DNA from: Leisingera aquaemixtae
Lineage (GTDB): Bacteria > Pseudomonadota > Alphaproteobacteria > Rhodobacterales > Rhodobacteraceae
Reading direction: 5' to 3'
Assembly (NCBI RefSeq): GCF_019801145.1
Contig: NZ_JAHVJQ010000008.1
Span: 168,861 to 232,860, forward strand
DNA: 64,000 nt
Within the stretch, counting starts at the first letter, position 1. Each line of letters begins with the position of its first letter. The notes beneath the pieces are model-generated. The model did not search any database, had not been told where the DNA came from, and was given only the letters and a program-made list of their open reading frames with translations. Below are positions 60,679-64,000 of the stretch, one piece after another. The translations under genes were made by a program, and so were the position numbers.

Positions 60679-63027
60679 ATGACCGACCTGGTAGAAGATC
60701 CCGACATGCCGTCTGCCCCCGAACAGGGTGAAATCCTGGAACCGCTGCGCCGCGCCATTGGCGAGCGCTATCTGACCTATGCGCTCAGCACCATCATGCA
60801 CCGGGCGCTGCCCGACGCCCGCGACGGGCTGAAGCCGGTGCACCGGCGCATTCTCTATGCGATGAACCGCCTGCGCCTCAGCTCCACCGGCGGCTTCCTG
60901 AAGTCGGCCAAGATTTCCGGCGACACCATGGGCGACTTCCACCCCCACGGCGACGCCGCGATCTATGACGCGATGGCGCGCCTGGCGCAGGACTTCAACG
61001 TCCGCTACCCGCTGGTCGACGGCCAGGGCAACTTCGGCAACATCGACGGCGACAACCCGGCGGCCTCGCGCTACACCGAGGCGCGGATGACCTTCGTGGC
61101 CGAGGCGATGCTGGAAGGCCTCAACGAGGATTCGGTCGATTTCCGCGACAACTACGACGGCCGCCTGACCGAACCGGCGGTGCTGCCCGCGACCTTCCCG
61201 AACATCCTTGCCAACGGTGCGGCCGGCATCGCGGTGGGCATGGCGACCAACATCCCGCCGCACAACATTGCCGAGCTGATCGACGCCTGCCTGCATCTGA
61301 TCCGGACGCCCGACGCCCGCGACGACACGCTCTTGAACTACGTGCCCGGCCCGGACTTTCCCACCGGCGGCATCATCGTCGAGCCCAAGGAAAACATCGC
61401 CAAGGCCTACAGCACCGGCCGCGGCTCCTTCCGCCTGCGCTGCAAGCATGAGGTCGAGGACCTGGGCCGCGGCCAGTGGCAGGTCGTCGTCACCGAGATC
61501 CCCTATCAGGTCCAGAAGTCCAAGCTGATCGAGAAGATCGCCGAGCTGATCCAGACCAAGAAGGTGCCGATCCTCGCCGACGTGCGCGACGAATCAGCGG
61601 ACGACATCCGCATCATCCTCGAACCCAAGTCCAAGAACGTGGACCCCGAGGTTCTGATGAACATGATGTTCCGCAATTCGGACCTGGAAATCCGCTTCAG
61701 CCTCAACATGAACGTGCTGATCGACGGTGTGACCCCCAAGGTCTGCTCGATGAAGGAGGTGCTGCGCGCCTTCCTCGACCATCGCCGCGACGTGCTGCAG
61801 CGCCGCTCGCGCCACCGGATGGAAAAGATCGACCACCGGCTTGAGGTCTTGGAGGGCTTTATCATTGCCTTCCTGAACCTCGACCGGGTGATCGACATCA
61901 TCCGCTATGACGAGGACCCCAAGGCAGCGCTGATCCGCGAGGACTGGAGCAAGGACCACCCCCGCGCCTTCACCGAGGCAGAGTATGTCTCTCCGGCCCC
62001 CGGCACCGGCGAGCTGACCGAGGTGCAGGCCGAGGCGATCCTCAACATGCGCCTGCGGTCGTTGCGCAAGCTGGAAGAGATCGAACTGGTCCGCGAACGC
62101 GACGCCTTGCGCGAGGAACGCGCCGGGCTGGTCGAACTGCTGGCCTCCGAAGACTTGCAGTGGTCCCGCATCTCCGAACAGCTGAAGGAAACCAAGAAGC
62201 AGTTCGGCAAGGACTACGCAGGCGGCGCCCGCCGCACGTTGTTTGCCGAGGCAGGCGAAGTCGAGGACGTGCCGCTGGAAGCAATGATCGACCGCGAGCC
62301 GATCACCGTGGTCTGCTCGCAGATGGGCTGGATCCGGGCGATGACAGGCCATATCGACCTGGGTCGCGAACTGAAGTTCAAGGACGGCGACGGCCCGCGT
62401 TTCATCTTCCACGCCGAAACCACCGACCGCCTCCTGGTGTTCGGTTCCAACGGCCGCTTCTACACCCTGTCTGCCGCCAATCTGCCGGGCGGGCGCGGCA
62501 TGGGCGAACCGCTGCGCCTGATGGTCGACCTGCCGAACGAGGCCGAGATCGTCGATCTCCTGATCCACAACCCCGACGGCCGCCTGCTGGTTGCTTCGGA
62601 TGCGGGCAACGGCTTCATCTGTGCCGAAAAGGAAATCGTCGCCCAGACCCGCAGCGGCAAGCAGGTGCTGAACGTCAAGGACGACGAGCGCGCCAAGATC
62701 TGCATCCCCGTCGAGGGCGACCACGTCGCCGTGGTCTCCGAGAACGGCAAGTTCCTGGTTTTCGCGGTCGAGGAAATGCCCGAGCTGACCCGCGGCAAGG
62801 GCGTGCGCCTGCAGAAATACAACATGGCCCGCGGCAAGCAGGGCTCGCTGGAACTGGACGGCGGCCTCAGCGACATCACCACTTTCAACTGGGACGACGG
62901 GCTCAAGTGGGAAATGGGCGGCGGCAAGACCCGCCACGAGGCTGACCTCACCCAGTGGCTCGGCAAGCGCGCGGGCGTCGGCAAGCGCCCGCCGCACGGC
63001 TTCCCGCGCAACTACAAGTTCAAGTAG
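60679..63027 (+). CDS. parC: DNA topoisomerase IV subunit A
   Basis: The DNA-cleaving subunit of topoisomerase IV, needed to decatenate chromosomes. The 782-residue product has [43 protein letters not shown] and the catalytic Tyr in SRYTEARM (about residue 132). It then has the beta-propeller C-domain with GRGMGEP and [10 protein letters not shown]. The first Ser/Asp of the quinolone region are not the GyrA type. The ATG at 60679 is favoured by homology; an upstream ATG at 60598 is open but not supported. Confidence 0.94.
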   Translation: MTDLVEDPDMPSAPEQGEILEPLRRAIGERYLTYALSTIMHRALPDARDGLKPVHRRILYAMNRLRLSSTGGFLKSAKISGDTMGDFHPHGDAAIYDAMARLAQDFNVRYPLVDGQGNFGNIDGDNPAASRYTEARMTFVAEAMLEGLNEDSVDFRDNYDGRLTEPAVLPATFPNILANGAAGIAVGMATNIPPHNIAELIDACLHLIRTPDARDDTLLNYVPGPDFPTGGIIVEPKENIAKAYSTGRGSFRLRCKHEVEDLGRGQWQVVVTEIPYQVQKSKLIEKIAELIQTKKVPILADVRDESADDIRIILEPKSKNVDPEVLMNMMFRNSDLEIRFSLNMNVLIDGVTPKVCSMKEVLRAFLDHRRDVLQRRSRHRMEKIDHRLEVLEGFIIAFLNLDRVIDIIRYDEDPKAALIREDWSKDHPRAFTEAEYVSPAPGTGELTEVQAEAILNMRLRSLRKLEEIELVRERDALREERAGLVELLASEDLQWSRISEQLKETKKQFGKDYAGGARRTLFAEAGEVEDVPLEAMIDREPITVVCSQMGWIRAMTGHIDLGRELKFKDGDGPRFIFHAETTDRLLVFGSNGRFYTLSAANLPGGRGMGEPLRLMVDLPNEAEIVDLLIHNPDGRLLVASDAGNGFICAEKEIVAQTRSGKQVLNVKDDERAKICIPVEGDHVAVVSENGKFLVFAVEEMPELTRGKGVRLQKYNMARGKQGSLELDGGLSDITTFNWDDGLKWEMGGGKTRHEADLTQWLGKRAGVGKRPPHGFPRNYKFK

Positions 63028-63079
63028 GGCGGCAGAAAGCTGCCGCCTGCCTGTGCCCCCCGCGCCACCGGCGCGGGGG
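63028..63079 (+). terminator. Tandem hairpins after parC
   Basis: Two stems follow the stop: GGCGGCAG/CTGCCGCC (63028-63047) and a 10-bp CCCCCGCGCC/GGCGCGGGGG (63057-63079). Weak T content follows (TTGCTGCTT). Together they probably form the parC terminator. Confidence 0.55.
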
Positions 63080-63156
63080 TTGCTGCTTCCGGGTCTTTAC
63101 CCTAACCGCCGCTCCCGGCTATCTGGGCGGGACCGAATTTCTCTTGGGGGATTTCC

Positions 63157-63756
63157 ATGATCCGCATTCTTTCCATGCTGGCTGCGCTGGCCTTGCTTGC
63201 CGCCTGCGGTGAAACCCGCCTGGATGAGGCGCCGGAGGATCTGGGCGCGTTCCAGGCCCGCGTGACTCATGTCTATACCGAAAAGGCGCTGCAATGGCCG
63301 ATGTCGCGCGACGCCGACCACAGCGAATGGACCGCCCCGATCGAGAACGCGCTGAACACCCGCCTGCGCCGCTACGAGGGCGCGCAGGAGTACGACGTGG
63401 CGGTGACGCTCGAAGGCTTCATGCTGGCGCCCGCCGGCGTGCCGGTGCTGTTCTCCCCTAAAAGCGCGGTGGTGGTGAACGTCTTTGTCTACGACGTGGC
63501 GCAGGAGAAATTCCTCGCCAAGAAGCACCAGATGGAAATCTTCGAAAGCACCACCGGCGAAAGCGCGCTCTTGGGCTCCGGCCATGCCCGAACCAAGCAG
63601 GAGCAGATCCAGGGGCTGGCGGTCAATATCGCCGACAAGGTCGAGGAATGGATGGCCGAACAGCATGAGGCGGAGGGCTGGTTTGCCCCCCGCGCGGCGG
63701 CGGAAACCGGCAGCGGCACGGACGCGGCTGTGGCCAAAGCGGCACCGGCTGGCTGA
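63157..63756 (+). CDS. Predicted lipoprotein, roseobacter conserved
   Basis: A 199-residue protein whose signal (about 1-16) ends in the lipobox LLAAC. The mature part is polar with a conserved core: VTLEGFMLAPAGVPVLFSPKSAVVVNVFVYD and KFLAKKHQMEIFEST. The region resembles the DUF6778-type roseobacter lipoproteins, but I am not certain of that family. Function unknown. It lies between parC and tuf, with an Ala-rich tail, and has GGGGGA before the ATG. Confidence 0.75.
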   Translation: MIRILSMLAALALLAACGETRLDEAPEDLGAFQARVTHVYTEKALQWPMSRDADHSEWTAPIENALNTRLRRYEGAQEYDVAVTLEGFMLAPAGVPVLFSPKSAVVVNVFVYDVAQEKFLAKKHQMEIFESTTGESALLGSGHARTKQEQIQGLAVNIADKVEEWMAEQHEAEGWFAPRAAAETGSGTDAAVAKAAPAG

Positions 63757-63881
63757 GCCCTGCGAAAACCGCTGCTGTCAAGCAGGAACGGGTTGATTTT
63801 TGCCGGCAAACCAAATAATCCGCCGGCGCAGAGGAAACCGGGTCGGCAAGCGACCCCTCATTTCAAAAGGGCGCCTAAGCA

Positions 63882-64000
63882 ATGGCTAAGGAAAAGTTTG
63901 AACGTAATAAACCGCACGTCAACATCGGCACCGTTGGCCACGTTGACCACGGCAAGACCACTCTGACCGCGGCTATCACCAAATACTTCGGTGACTTCAA
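63882..64000 (+). CDS. tuf: Elongation factor Tu, N-terminal fragment
   Basis: The window ends after 39 codons. The visible start [31 protein letters not shown] is the EF-Tu N-terminus with the G1 P-loop [10 protein letters not shown]-Tu delivers aminoacyl-tRNA to the ribosome. The nearest neighbour upstream is a lipoprotein gene, and no tRNA or ribosomal protein gene is visible in the 125-base spacer. An AAAGG ribosome site precedes the ATG. Confidence 0.97.
   Translation, partial: MAKEKFERNKPHVNIGTVGHVDHGKTTLTAAITKYFGDF

Noticed and set aside
1..64000. tRNA, rRNA, CRISPR, insertion sequences, phage genes or a toxin-antitoxin pair
   Set aside because: I looked across all intergenic spaces and found no cloverleaf, no regular spaced repeats, no transposase or integrase and no small two-gene toxin module.

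Overview
The window is a 64 kb stretch of ordinary bacterial chromosome. It is GC-rich (roughly 60-65% by eye) and densely coded on both strands. The gene content points to an alphaproteobacterium of the family Rhodobacteraceae, roseobacter group (Leisingera/Phaeobacter/Ruegeria-like; this is inferred from gene order and protein flavour, not from a search). The main clues are an F0 ATP synthase operon with duplicated b subunits and no F1 genes, the pckA-chvI-chvG-hprK-rapZ-EIIA-HPr block, a short HPr kinase, and a methylsuccinyl-CoA dehydrogenase-like acyl-CoA dehydrogenase. I see no rRNA, tRNA, CRISPR array, insertion sequence, phage or plasmid module.

Layout. 0-2 kb: end of a DMT exporter, a universal stress protein with an FNR-like box, an ArsR regulator and a second DMT transporter. 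2.2-5 kb: atpI-atpB-atpE-b'-b. 5-8 kb: GFA-type protein, FadR-like GntR regulator and a divergent aminotransferase, with paired operator-like repeats between the last two. 8-13.6 kb: smc, two small secreted proteins and an MltB-type lytic transglycosylase. 13.7-15.6 kb: cobD and cobC of cobalamin synthesis. 15.7-19 kb: glutathionyl-hydroquinone reductase, a conserved small protein, L,D-transpeptidase and a MalY-type lyase. 19-21.4 kb: def, a deformylase paralogue that has lost its catalytic residues, and fmt. 21.5-26 kb: glycosyltransferase, then a minus-strand run ispH-lysE-methyltransferase-rnhA-yicG. 26-27.9 kb: small cytochrome c, NYN protein and folK. 28-39.6 kb: a housekeeping series rpoZ-rsh-DUF2062-pdxJ-acpS-lepB-rnc-era-DUF1491-recO. 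It is interrupted by a MarR/secreted-protein/membrane-protein cassette and by a multicopper oxidase. 39.6-46.6 kb: two lipoproteins, the acyl-CoA dehydrogenase, TauE-like and CDF transporters, dgt and a soluble PAS/chemoreceptor-tip protein. 46.7-54.1 kb: pckA, divergent from chvI-chvG-hprK-rapZ-EIIA-HPr-acyltransferase. 54.2-60.4 kb: hydroxybutyryl-CoA dehydrogenase, a DUF6473 gene, etfA-etfB, a B12 adenosyltransferase, a small membrane protein, an SDR and an SH3 protein. 60.7-64 kb: parC, a lipoprotein and the start of tuf.

How the genes may work together. Several products could serve C2/acetyl-CoA assimilation through the B12-dependent ethylmalonyl-CoA pathway: 3-hydroxybutyryl-CoA dehydrogenase, methylsuccinyl-CoA dehydrogenase with ETF as its electron acceptor, adenosylcobalamin supply (CobC, CobD, adenosyltransferase) and PEP carboxykinase. 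The ChvG-ChvI system and a sugar-permease-free PTS relay sit beside pckA, which is the usual alphaproteobacterial arrangement.

I found no clear undescribed multi-gene system. The most unusual items are the catalytically degenerate deformylase, the MarR regulator with a four-cysteine tail and repeated operators, the paired GntR operators, the truncated soluble chemoreceptor-like protein, and the FNR-like box at a class II position upstream of the universal stress protein.
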